Part shown: positions 1-9,910 of the stretch, in pieces
Numbering within the stretch: the first letter of the stretch is position 1
Layout of the letters: each line of letters starts with the position of its first letter
NCBI GenBank assembly: GCA_029448655.1
Contig: JACCLO010000022.1
Span: 245,863 to 309,862, forward strand
Reading direction: 5' to 3'
DNA from: Wolfiporia cocos
Taxonomy: Eukaryota > Basidiomycota > Agaricomycetes > Polyporales > Phaeolaceae
DNA: 64,000 nucleotides
Program-made: the position numbers and the translations under genes
Notes under the pieces: generated by a model
Database searches by the model: none
Told to the model about the DNA's origin: nothing
What the model saw: only the letters and a program-made list of their open reading frames with translations

Positions 1-225
1 AACGGCATTTAGCACTTCGCTATCATGCGTTACAAATCACTATAAGGAATACAATCGCTATCCCACTCATCAGGTTCCAACACCAAGTCCTGAAACTCCC
101 ATTTATCCCTGTTCAACTGAAAAATTGAAGCAGCACCATAACGACATTTGACACTTCGTCATCACGTGTTATACCGCTCTTGGGACGTATTTCATCAGGG
201 ACGATGAAATCTAAAGCGGGGGTAA
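1..225 (+). mobile_element. 3' internal end of LTR element E, running in from the left
   Basis: This is the last internal stretch of a + strand LTR retrotransposon whose body lies left of the window. A frame is open from base 2 to a TGA near 149-151 (about 49 codons, Pro/Thr/His-rich) and may be the polyprotein tail, but no domain is recognisable. A polypurine tract (213-222) is followed by TAA and then the LTR start at 226, the same arrangement as at the 3' ends of elements A, B and C. A spacing of about 75 bp between stop and LTR would be normal for these elements. Confidence 0.6.
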
Positions 226-1855
226 TGTCACAGATTTATCTGGGGCTTACGGCATTTTTCCTATGATTATAGCAATTTACCTGGGATTTATACGTCTAAC
301 TACAAGTTATCTACGGGTTAACTCCCATTGCCACCACGACAAGCTCTTAACTGGGCTTATCAACCACATGACTAGCTTACGTAACGCTACGGTACAACCA
401 CGTCCAATAAGCAACACTACAGCATACGTCATACAGGTCTCGCCCGTCAGAGCAAGACCAGCCACGTCATAGATCCTAGATCATAATGATAGGCCGAGCG
501 TGGCACGCTCGCATAATAATGTCCACACGTACAAACAGTGCCTCGCGGCCTTGTACTATTGGGTCGGCCTTCCCGGCTTCCCATCGCCATAAGATCCTTG
601 ATCACAATGGCACCTCAGGCGCGCCACGCCTTCGCATAATAATGGCAACACGACCATACAGCACCATAATAGCACCAAGGCTATATCGCTATAGGTCACG
701 GCCTTCTCGGCCTCCCACGGACTCGGCGTTCTCCAAGTCCCGGGCTTCTGCCATCACGGCGTTGCCCAAACACCGGTCCTCGCCTCACGGCTAAGACCAA
801 CACATGTCCCGGTTACCTCCCGGTCCGGACATATCACATGCTACGGTGCCTGCTGGTCCAATAGCATTACGACCTCGGCGTTCCGCCTTGGTCATCCTAC
901 GAAGACCGGCCAATCGCCATTATACCGCAAGGTATCCGGCAACCGGCTTCCCATATACCCGGGCTGCGCCCGCGTTCATATGATAAACATACACAAATCC
1001 CTCTCCTACGATTGGTGCGGCCATTAGGGCCCATCACGGCCATTGTAGATAGAGTCCATAAACATCAGATAAGATAGCGCTTCGCCTCTTGGCAAAGCCA
1101 CATCATATAATAAAGGGACGACCGTTGCGTGGGAACTGCCATGTGCTTTTCCACGTGTGCCACGTGCTGTCCGTCGTCCCATAGGGCTCGCGCCACCGAC
1201 CCGGGGAGTTGGCCAGTGTATTCCCACGCCCGGCGCCTGTAAGGCGCGCGTTCAAATCCCTTCGACGAAAACTCGCGTTTCGCGCGTCCTCCCTGTGCTG
1301 TGCCACGGGGATTTTGTAGCTGTTGTAACGTAGATGGCCTGTACTGTATATACCTGCCAGAAAATCAAATTAAGAGAATTCAGGGAGTTTTCTGAGGCAC
1401 TACATTTGTGGACACAATGTTACAAGCGAAGCGACGACGACACCGAGCATCAGCGAGGTGGAGGAAGTGGCTGAGCGGGCAGAGAACAAAGGACAGGTGC
1501 AGCAGGGTGATAATACACCCTGGAGGTTGGGTGGACTCATAATGTCTCCATCCAATGTGTTTTTCCCTTATTCTATTAGTTATCTCACTTAAATAACAAT
1601 TGATATTCGTGGCGAAGCCATGGGTAATTAAACTCGTAACCCGGAATGGTAGTACTAGCTAGTAGCACGTGCCATCCGAATAAACATGTATATAAGTAGG
1701 GCCTTGACGGCCTATAACTTCAGTTCTATTCTTCTCGGCGTACGCCGTAGAAGAACCTCCTACCTCCTGCGTCGTCTGATAACCTCTTCCTCACCAAGTT
1801 GCCTAGTTCATCGCAGGATACTGGCTTGGTGAGTCCCACAGAGCCATCTGTGTCA
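226..1855 (+). repeat. 3' LTR of element E (family Lb), interrupted by a SINE-like repeat
   Basis: The LTR starts TGTCACAG and ends CTGTGTCA. It matches the inverted Lb solo LTRs at 4363-5380 and 31218-32666 along its length. It is longer (1,630 bp against about 1,020) for two reasons: a roughly 510-bp foreign repeat at about 1105-1615, and an extra block of a little over 100 bp near 590-715. The TATA box (TGTATATAAG) lies near 1687-1696. The LTR cuts element D gag at 1855/1856. The partner target duplication lies outside the window. Confidence 0.85.
1105..1615 (+). repeat. SINE-like interspersed repeat, copy 1 (CpG-rich)
   Basis: This insertion sits inside the Lb LTR of element E. It is homologous, on the opposite strand, to two other stretches: 33210-34300 (itself interrupted) and 63551-63905. 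The sense strand shows a tRNA-promoter-like pair: an A-box-like GAGTTGGCCAGTG at 1206-1218 and a B-box-like GTTCAAATCC at 1250-1259. This copy keeps CG where the other copies have TG or CA. There is no coding potential beyond chance frames. The ends are approximate and I could not fix a clear target duplication. Calling it a SINE is inference. Confidence 0.5.
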
Positions 1856-2121
1856 CTTTCCTCAGCTTGTTCCGGCGTGAGTTGTTGGGGGACCTCGTAG
1901 GTCCATCCCGGGGATGCGAAAGTTCTGAACTCTCGCAGGAACAGGTGCGGGGTGACTTCCTCGCCGTCTTCCTCAGCGTCTCCCTCCTCTTCTTCATTGT
2001 CTGAGGGGAGGGGAAGGTGGACGTTAAGTTCCACCGGTGACTGAGTTCCCAGTACGTTGTCGACTGGGTTGAGGATGGGGTTGGCACCCGAGCCGGAAGC
2101 GGTTGCTGCTGTTGCGGACAT
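1856..2121 (-). pseudogene. gag: Element D gag, N-terminal fragment (88 codons)
   Basis: This is the start of a Gag structural protein. It begins with Met-Ser-Ala and has an acidic run (EEEEGDAEEDGEE) at about residues 42-54. The same place in Gag of A and B holds a similar acidic run after a Ser/Thr/Pro-rich head. The coding sequence stops at 1855/1856, where the LTR of element E has inserted; residues read beyond that point are LTR-encoded. The rest of D gag and pol should lie left of element E, outside the window. It follows D ORF0 with a gap of 122 bp, the same order as in A, B and C. Confidence 0.75.
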
Positions 2122-2231
2122 TGTTCTGTTCGCTTGGTAAGTCTTAGATTTTCGACTTAGTGATTTGGAAGTAAAAGAATTTTTTAAAAGGGTCTGCTGC
2201 TGCGCAGTCTGGCATTCTTTTCAGAATAAAA

Positions 2232-2253
2232 AATCGTATATTTCTATGCGATT
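2232..2253 (-). promoter_or_regulatory. Possible stem-loop over the ORF0 stop codon (D)
   Basis: An imperfect inverted repeat (AATCG...CGATT) encloses the ORF0 stop codon at 2244-2246. Comparable hairpins occur at the same place in A, B and C. Its function is unknown. Confidence 0.3.
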
Positions 2254-3080
2254 GCCAGGAGTTCCTCGTCTAAGGAAAGAACCTTTTCAGGTTCCTCCAG
2301 TCTGTAATTAAATACCGCGCCTATTTCTACGATCTGTTTTATTATTTCTGCCTGTCGCCTTTCCATCCCTTCTAGGGATACCTTCCTCAACTTCTTGCAA
2401 TGTCCTTCCATATATCTCCACATCCTGTTAACTACTTTCCCACTCCTCGCCCTTTCCTTCAGATTGTCCACCAGGTCTTCTAAGTCGCAGACCATGGCGT
2501 GGAATTTCGTATCGTAATAGAGATCGAAACCTGGGTAATCAATGGAGAGGTTGGCGAGTGGAGCAAGGTGCTCCAGAGTGGATGTGAGAACCGGCTCTAT
2601 GTGATCCGCCACTTGAATGTATCGCTTTTTGCCGAATTTCAAGTCGGGATTGAGGGTCGTGAGAGTCGGAGGGACGCTGAGTCCCTGAACCGGATCGGTG
2701 ATGCGGAGGGCCAGAGGAATGGCCTTGCATGACTGCTTCTCAGCAATCTTCTTGTTGAGTTTGGCGCGAGCAGCTAGGAGTTTATTGAGCTCCTTTTGTT
2801 GGAGAAGGGATTGTCGAGCCATTATGGATAACTCGAATAACTCTTCCTCCAATCGGACGCGTGGGGTGTACTTGGGTGGTGATTTCGCACGAGGATTTGG
2901 CTTTCCAGCCTTAGCGATGTGCGCCGGCATTTCTACTGGGATCCACCAATGACCGGCGGTGCCTGTAGCAGCATCGCGGGCTCCCAACTTGTACACTGCA
3001 CGCTCTCCATTTCTGGAAGCGTGCTTCTGGTAAGGGCTCTGAGAGCGCTTGGCCAGCTTGGACTTGGTTGCACGAGGCAT
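2244..3080 (-). CDS. Element D ORF0: conserved accessory protein upstream of gag
   Basis: An intact 278-codon frame lies between the leader and gag of element D. I do not recognise the family. It is homologous over its length to ORF0 of A and B (roughly a third identical by eye) and more distantly to C. Shared parts in order: a basic head starting MPR (residues 1-30); a WxIPxxxPxHIAxAGKPxPR motif (about 46-65); a charged helical stretch suggesting a coiled coil (about 78-120); and a C-terminal block with F-HxMVxxLEDLVDN, then RARxGxxxNRxWRxM and CKxL (about 193-235). No zinc knuckle, protease or polymerase motif is visible. The MPR start is shared by all intact copies. A role in particle assembly or RNA binding is only a guess. 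Its open frame between damaged neighbours suggests it was recently under selection. Confidence 0.85.
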   Translation of the reverse strand: MPRATKSKLAKRSQSPYQKHASRNGERAVYKLGARDAATGTAGHWWIPVEMPAHIAKAGKPNPRAKSPPKYTPRVRLEEELFELSIMARQSLLQQKELNKLLAARAKLNKKIAEKQSCKAIPLALRITDPVQGLSVPPTLTTLNPDLKFGKKRYIQVADHIEPVLTSTLEHLAPLANLSIDYPGFDLYYDTKFHAMVCDLEDLVDNLKERARSGKVVNRMWRYMEGHCKKLRKVSLEGMERRQAEIIKQIVEIGAVFNYRLEEPEKVLSLDEELLAIA

Positions 3081-3639
3081 TATCTACGCAGCAGGGAATA
3101 AGAAAGTGGTACTACAACAGTCTGGTAACTCCTTTTCAGGAGGGGGGAAAATATTGTCTACAGGGTCTACTCTTCTTAGTTGCGCGCAACCCAGTGGCAA
3201 ATGCCGAGGATATTCGCATGACGTGCTTTGTCAGAGGCGCCTACTCCTGGGGTAGAGTTGGTGACTGTCAGGGGCTGCCTGAGTCACATGGTTGGGAAGA
3301 AGATACGCAGTGGCCCTCGCGATGAGAGCACACCGGAAGTGGCTGGGTATTAACACCCTTTGCCTTCCACGCTTCAACATGGGAACTGCCGTCAACAAAC
3401 CCCTCGGGACGCTCAAATGCATAGGCATGTGACCGCAAGGATCACAGGGGCCCGCCTAGAACTCCACTACTGGGGGTGCACGCCGAGCTGCCCGGAGGAC
3501 TTATGCTATTGGCTACCGCACTTAGGGAATGCTCCCTTACTTCTCTGGCCGGATGGGGTTACGCCCTTCCATTCCCACGCTTTGGAACAAAGCGGGGCCC
3601 TTACGCCTGGGCATCGGCTTTGGAAGATTCCCACAGGGG

Positions 3640-4134
3640 TGTCACGGTTTTTACCGTGACATGGGGTCGAACCCCCGGGCCCAAGTGTTTAATGTCATGT
3701 GACCTCTCTTTCGCCGTAGTATAGTGGTAAGGCGCCCCCATAGCAGCGTAACTACTCACGTGTATAGGTCGCCTCTTGCTTACGTACTGTAGCACATGAT
3801 GTAGACTGCGCACGGACTCTTACTGAAGGGTAGGTAGTACCGCGCGCCTCTGTGTCTCCACATGTATATAGTCTACTGCGCTGGGGCCTTACAGCCCCAT
3901 GCTCGTTATTCTCGATGTTGGGGCTTGTCCCCCTGTATACCGCCTTACCACCCTGCGTGCCTATTCTCCTGCTTGACTACTAGCTGGGTTACACCAACGG
4001 TCCGTCCTACTCAGCCACTGTGGTGTGAGGTCGTAGATAGCCTCAAGAGTTACGGCGCGACTACACCGTGTGTGCCTGGCCGGCGGGTTAGCGTTAGCGC
4101 AGGGGTATCACGGTATAGTGGTATATCTGTGTCA
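3640..4134 (+). repeat. Solo LTR, family Lh (495 bp), target duplication AGGGG
   Basis: It starts TGTCACGG and ends CTGTGTCA, with AGGGG at 3635-3639 and again at 4135-4139. A TATA box (TGTATATAG) at about 3863 points along +. It is related to the LTRs at 7835, 9350, 33484 and 42213. It interrupts the leader of element D. Confidence 0.88.
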
Positions 4135-4362
4135 AGGGGGAGGGCGAGCCTTCTCTGGAACGGAGTGGTCAATCGCCCCCATTTCCTTGGTTGACCATGG
4201 CAACGCTGCCCTATGGTGGGGGTATGCGCCGCTCAGGCGAGAGCTACCCTGTAAGGGATAGGACCTGCCCTTTGAGGTGGCACCTGGGTCTCAACCGCGC
4301 ACAGCCAAAGTTTTGCAACCGAGGCCGTGTCTCCTTAACCCTGGAGTCCAGGTTAGGAAGGC

Positions 4363-5380
4363 TGACACAGATTTCCTGTGGGACTCACCAAGCCAGTATC
4401 CTTGTGTACTAGGCGACTTAGTGAGGAGGGTTATCAGACGCAGCAGGATGGAATATGCTTCTACGGCGTACGCCGAGAAGAATAGAACTAAAGTTAAAGA
4501 GCGCTTGGCTCCTACTTATATACATGTGTGCGGGAAGGTCACATGCTACTAGCTAGCTATGTCCTTACCGGGTTATGTGGCTTTGCCAAGTGGCGAAGCT
4601 TATCTTATCTGATGTTTTAGGACTCTCTATCTACAATGGCCGTGGTAGGCCCTAATGGCCGAACCAATCGTAAGAGAGGGATTATGTCTTATCTGTGATG
4701 CTAACGCGGGCGCAGCCCGGGTATAAGAGAAGCCGGTTGCCAGATACCGTGAGGTATAATGGCGATTGGCCATGCTTCGTTGGATGACCAAGGCGAGACC
4801 CCGAGGTCGTTATGCCATTGGACGGGAAGTACCGTGGCATGTGTTACAGCCCGGTCCGGATAGTTACCGGGGCATGTATTGGACTTAGCCGTGAGGCGAG
4901 GTCCGGTGTTTGGGCAACGCCGTGATGGCAGAAGCCCGGGACTTGGAGAACGCCGAGTCCGTGGGAAGCCGGGAAGGCCGACCCAATAGTACAATGCCTT
5001 GCGGCAATGTTTGTACTTGTGGACATTATTATGCGAGCGTGCCGCGCTCGGCCTATCATTATGATCTAAGATCTATGACGTGGCTGGTCTTGCTATGACG
5101 GGCGAGACCTATGACGTAGCGATGACGATGCTATTGTCTAGACTTGTATGACGCATTCGCAGATGGAGGCACAGCGATGCACGTTGCCTTAGCAATGATG
5201 TCATTAGTCTTGTGACGTAGCCTTGTATAAGCTGGTCATGTGGTTGATAAGCCCAGTTAAGAGCTTGTCGTATGGCAATGGGAGTTAACCCGTAGATAAC
5301 TTGTAGTAAGACGTATAAATCCCGGATAAATTGCTATAATCATAGGAAAAATGCTGTAAGTCCCAGATAAATCTGTGACA
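4363..5380 (-). repeat. Solo LTR, family Lb (1,018 bp), target duplication AAGGC
   Basis: On + it reads TGACACAG to CTGTGACA. AAGGC flanks it at 4358-4362 and 5381-5385. It is uninterrupted and so is the reference copy of Lb. It inserted into the leader of element D. Confidence 0.92.
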
Positions 5381-5579
5381 AAGGCCTCCTGCCAATTAAG
5401 GCGGTGTGGCACCACCTGGTTGCTTCCAAGGTATTGCTACCAAGGTCGCTGTATCCCCCAGAACCCAACCGGGGATCCTACAAGCCTTTGCAGGCGAGCA
5501 GGGGTGCGCATACAACTCAGAGCAGACCTGCAGGGGGAAAACCCAGCGCAAGACTTTGCAGTCGAGCGAGGGGTAGAAG

Positions 5580-5591
5580 CAGAACTATTCT
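5580..5591 (-). promoter_or_regulatory. Self-complementary primer-binding site of element D
   Basis: Two bases inside the 5' LTR, this 12-nt stretch is the exact reverse complement of 5690-5701 in the LTR. The latter lies 34 nt from the start of the TATA box (5728-5735, minus strand). There is no TGG as expected for a tRNA primer. The arrangement matches the self-priming known for Tf1/sushi elements. Confidence 0.75.
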
Positions 5592-5593
5592 AA

Positions 5594-6100
5594 TATCACA
5601 ATCTTAGTGAGAAACTCACCAAACGTTACTTGTTGGGTGTCGGGCGAGCTAAGAGTGATAGCAGTTGGTAATACTGTATCTCGATAAAGAGAATAGTTCT
5701 GGGGACTTGTAGTCGCCAGAACCTAGGCTTATATACATTGTATAAAGGACCTCTGCCACCGCAGTAGGTCCCTAGGGACTCTGAGCCGTATGTATTACTA
5801 AGGCGAAAGAGTATGGTAATCTAGCTGACATAGCCCGGTACCGGGATATAAGTCAGCATGCGTGACTTGTGACTAAGCGGCATGTCTGCAAGGACGGGCC
5901 GCTGAGTCATTGTTAATGACTAGCGTGTAAGCGCTGATGTCATATAGGATGACTAGCGTGTTTGTTTAGCTAATAACCCTTAGTTATGAGATAACCTCTC
6001 GGCATCTCGGCATTGTGCTGTTAAGCCGTAGTTGTACATAGAAATGCCAGAATAATAGCTAAAATTGTGGAAAAAATAGCTATGTGGTCACTTTGTGACA
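5594..6100 (-). repeat. 5' LTR of element D (507 bp)
   Basis: On + it runs from TATCACAA (a mutated TGACACAG) to TTTGTGACA. TATA lies at 5728-5735 on the minus strand. The sequence differs from LTRs of A, B and C but has the same promoter and primer layout. It abuts a truncated LTR of element C. The bases 6101-6105 (TGATG) correspond to TGACG at 29592-29596 in the intact C LTR, so D inserted into the LTR of C. Confidence 0.85.
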
Positions 6101-6434
6101 TGATGCTAAGTAATGACTCGACTACGTATGACGTAGTGAGGGCTAGACTGTGTCTGTGGTCTAGATGTGGAACATTATAGAACGTTATGGAACATGATGG
6201 AAACTGGTGGAAACCCAGGGAACCTTGTAGAAGGTTCGAGAAGCTACATAGTAAGCGACGAGATACCGTGAGCCAGAGATAAGATAAGGATACATGATCT
6301 ATCTACGAGATAAGATAACAGGTAAGCACGTGATACAACGGTGAGCGTAACTATTGTACAGCGAGCCGTAGTAAATCAGGAAAAATAGGAGAAATCCTAG
6401 GAAAATTAGTAGAAGACTAAGAAAATCTGTGACA
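6101..6434 (-). repeat. 3' LTR of element C, truncated (334 bp)
   Basis: It is near-identical to 29591-29924 of the 5' LTR. The remaining 285 bp or so is missing because element D inserted here; it should lie left of D, outside the window. The polypurine tract (AGAGGGGGTAA in sense) is at 6435-6449. Confidence 0.88.
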
Positions 6435-7156
6435 TTACCCCCTCTTTAAAATTTGACGTCCTGGAAAAGCATTGTGTTTCTGCTAGAGCCCACTTAAGGG
6501 TTAGACTTTGCTTTCCTTACTTTCTGGTTGATCCAAAACCCTTAATTCCTCGTTGTCCCTGCTCTAGGTATCGTTTGTCGTAAGTGGCTAGAGATCCGTG
6601 ATGGACCTCTGGGTGCGTTTGTTCGTGAATTAAGAGTTGAGCTACTTTGTCTTTCACTCGTACTTCGTGAGGTTCAGATCCTAAGTTATGGATCATGACT
6701 TTTACTTCTCCTCTATAGTCCCAGTCGATAATTCCTCCGACTACTATAAGACTTTTGAGCGCCATGCTAGATCGACTGACTATTTGACCGTAGTGGCCAT
6801 AGGGAAACAGGATTTTAAGTCTGGTTTCAATAATGGTTGTCTTTTCAGGAAGGAGAGTTACTCCTTCTGACGCGTAGATGTCATAGCCGGCTGAGTGTGG
6901 GGTGCCCTGTGAAGGGTATAGAGGTTCGTCGTAATTCTCAAGGTTTACTGGAACAGCAAACTCGAGATAGTCGTTGAACTGGACATTTTCGTCTACAAAG
7001 TCTCCATACGGGTCGCATTTGAGCCACTTGCGTTGTACTTCGAGCTCGCCGTCCTCATCTTCAAGGAGGAGGTTGGCTTGTAGGGGCCAGTCGTCTGGCC
7101 AGAGGTAACGATCTCCCACTTTCCAGTTGGGGTCGTCATTGGGTTCTGCTACTGCT

Positions 7157-7766
7157 TGTCACAAGAAATCCCGGAATAAAGGGGTTTCCTGATGATTTAT
7201 TAACCTTTATTCTCCAGATATTCGCTACGTTATACCTAGCCGCCCGGGACTGCACGTGCATGGGAAATAGATAAGCTTTCATCATATCTTATCTCTTACT
7301 TAGGTCACGTGGTACGTCACTGGAGTCACAGTCGTTACTTAGTCATGTGCAGCGTAGTCACAGTGTGCACAGACCACGCCATTAGGGCAGGTCTTGTAGC
7401 TATAGGAGTCTGCGTCCACATGTATATATACTAGGTAGCGTTCTGAGGTACTCCTCAGAACTTATCTTCTCGTCGTTGGGGGCGCGTCCCCTGGCAACCT
7501 TTTCATATACCGTCTGCTTGCTTGTCTCTGCGTGCAGGGTCTTAGTCGACAAAGCCTGCTACGTCCTACTTGGGCGTGGGGGCCTCTATTCATTGCATCC
7601 ACTCTGTCTCTATTCCTTTACCTGCTAGTCTGGGCAATACGGCAGGACGTCTCAATAGACGTGCCTTCTTGTTCTCCGCCTATGGAGGATGAGAGGCTTT
7701 AGGGGTTAGGATAGGCGGATATAGAGGTTCCCCGCTGGGGCGGGTGGCACGGTGGTTACCGTGACA
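7157..7766 (+). repeat. Solo LTR, family Lg (610 bp), target duplication CTGCT
   Basis: It runs from TGTCACAAG to CCGTGACA, with CTGCT at 7152-7156 and 7767-7771. TATA is near 7421-7428. It has an inverted relative at 24055-24660. It splits element C pol between chromodomain and dUTPase. Confidence 0.92.
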
Positions 7767-7834
7767 CTGCTATAACACGGCGAGTGCTACGGTGAAGGGG
7801 TTCTGCAGGAGCAGCATTGAAAGACTTGGCTTTG

Positions 7835-8393
7835 TGTCACAGTACGTTTCATCGCTGTCTACATCCCTCACTTAGTTACTATGAGCGGCGCTGGTGCGCG
7901 TCCGCTCCTCTATTACTTAGTTACCTCCACGTTCGTTCCCAGTTACTGTAGATCACCTGACCTTAGGTTTAGCGCTGTAGGGTAGCGCGCGCCCAGGTAG
8001 CTCACATCACGGTCACAGTTGTTATAGGATCGTTACCATAGCATGTGATCCCTTAGATACGGTGCACAGGCCTCTTCTTTAGGGCACGCTCGGTAGTACA
8101 GACCTCCCTGTATATAATCTACGACGAGATGGGTCTTACAACCCATCTTCGAGATTCTCGACGTTGAGCCTCTGGCTCCTTTCTCACTATCTTGACTGTG
8201 TGCGACCGACCCACTGGGCTTGCCCCTCCTCGTCTTGCTTGACTGGGTGGTACCCTGCGCCTGGCTTGACGGTCAACCCTGCAAAGGACATCTGGCCGGA
8301 GCCTGACGTTTGGGATGCGCCCTTTTGGGCTTGCGTCTAGGAGCCTCCCCTGCATGTCTGCCGGTCCCACCGCCTTGTAGTAAGTCTGTGTCA
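7835..8393 (+). repeat. Solo LTR, family Lh (559 bp), target duplication CTTTG
   Basis: It runs from TGTCACAG to CTGTGTCA, with CTTTG at 7830-7834 and 8394-8398. TATA (TGTATATAATC) is near 8112. It splits element C pol just after the chromodomain. Confidence 0.92.
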
Positions 8394-9349
8394 CTTTGTA
8401 TTCGTCAAGTATCTCTTTAGCATGCTTCAGATTGTCTTCCTTTTCCCAAGTGCCGTCCTCAGGTGTATGGTTTACCCATCATACCAAGAATTCAGTACGG
8501 CCATGGCGTTTGCGATGGCTGAGGATTTGTGACACTTCCCATTCTTCATCCTCTAAGTCCTCTTCTTGCGTTGAGGGTTCAAGGGATTCTGCGGCTTGTC
8601 GGTAGGGTATAAGTTTAGAGGCATGGAACACCGGATGATATGCGCGATATTGTGATCCCATTGTTAGTCTGAAAGTGACTGGTGATAGAATCTCAGCAAC
8701 CTTGAAGGGGCCGATGTATCGCGGGGCCAGACTCCTTTCGGATGTCTGGTAGTCTTTGGCGTTCACTAATACCTTGTCTCCAACTTTGAGCGATAGGTTT
8801 TGTTTTCCCTTGTCGCTATACCACTTCCAATGCTCTGAAGCTACTTGCATTGCTGCTTTCGCTTGTTCTTGTGCTCTCCATCGTTCGTGAGCGCTGTCTT
8901 CAAGGTCAGAATTGCTTGAAAGAGGAACGTCCATAGGACCTGCCCTTGGGTGTCTACCTAGTTCAACAAAGAACGGCGAGTTCTTCGTTGTTTCTGACGC
9001 TACATTGTTGTATGCAAACTCTGCCATAGGCAAGAGTCTACTCCAGTTATCCTTTTCATAGGAGTTGACGTAGCATCTAAGATACTGTTCGAGCATTTGA
9101 TTTACTCGTTCAGTTTGACCGTCGGTTTGTGGGTGGTAAGCTGTTGACATCGAATGTTCAATGTTAAGGAAGTTGCAAAACTCCTTGAACAGCTTAGACG
9201 CGAATTGGACACCTCTGTCCAATATGATCTGTTTTGGCAGACTATGTAACGGGTAGTACCGCGTGTACAATATATCGGCGAGATCCTTAGTTCCAAACTT
9301 AGAACTAATAGGATAGAGGTGCGCTCGTTTCGTTAGTCGATCCACCAAG

Positions 9350-9910
9350 TGTCACAGACCCACCAGTCTGTGCGACCATGGCAACATGGGGACTACATGC
9401 ATGCCTGCATAGGCCATGCCTCAACGCGCAACGGCGTACGCGGGCACATCCAAGCGTCGAAGGCGCGAGGTGACCCAAACGTCGAAGGCAGAACACACAG
9501 TCTAGCAGACAAGACGTGGGCCCTGGGCCAGTAGTAACGCAGACAAGATAGCGAGTAAGGGGGATTATCCCATTGACGAGAATCTGAGAGATGGGGTGTA
9601 AGCCCACATCTCGACGTAATATATACACGACGATAGTAACTACGAGTCGTGCCCTAAAGTAATGGCCCGTGCGCATTATCTAAGAGGCACATGACAAGTA
9701 ACGTACATGTAACTACTGTGACCGTAACGTGTCCGTACCTGAGGCGTGCGCTACCCTACAGCGCTAGAACTACTGGGTCAGATGATCTAAATGGCAAAGA
9801 GGAGACGCTGGAGGTGGCTGAGGATCAGGATGGCGCGCGCACGCCTAGCGGCACCTGTGAATACCTATAGTGAGGGATGTCAGAACCCCCCCCCCGGGAA
9901 TTTTGTGACA
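9350..9910 (-). repeat. Solo LTR, family Lh (561 bp), target duplication CCAAG
   Basis: On + it runs from TGTCACAGACC to TTTTGTGACA, with CCAAG at 9345-9349 and 9911-9915. The TATA-like sequence near 9613 reads on the minus strand. It splits the integrase core of element C; the reading frame continues across if the target is counted once. Confidence 0.9.

Larger units (their letters stand above)
3081..5593 (-). other. Element D leader (between ORF0 and 5' LTR), with two solo LTRs inside
   Basis: Removing the insertions at 3640-4134 and 4363-5380 leaves about 1 kb. This aligns piecewise with the leaders of A (19685-20730) and B (45491-46534). A 42-nt block (3478-3519) is identical to 20190-20231 in A and to the reverse complement at 45989-46030 in B. 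GTATCCCCCAGA (5451-5462) is also found at nearly the same distance from the LTR in A, B and C. I see no conserved frame in it, so it probably acts as RNA. Confidence 0.7.

Noticed and set aside
486..794. 102-codon + strand frame, with relatives near 4844-5059 and 31733-32018
   Set aside because: It lies inside Lb LTRs and is not kept open or aligned between copies, so it is not a gene.
1200..1275. Functional tRNA gene
   Set aside because: A- and B-box-like motifs are present but no full cloverleaf with paired acceptor stem can be drawn, and the repeat copies diverge.
1024..1306. Two 67-codon minus-strand frames
   Set aside because: They lie in the SINE-like repeat and LTR; the similar frame at 34 kb is just the homologous repeat.
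1726..2121. 131-codon acidic protein as an independent gene
   Set aside because: Only 1856-2121 is D gag; the rest is coded by the LTR of element E that interrupts it.
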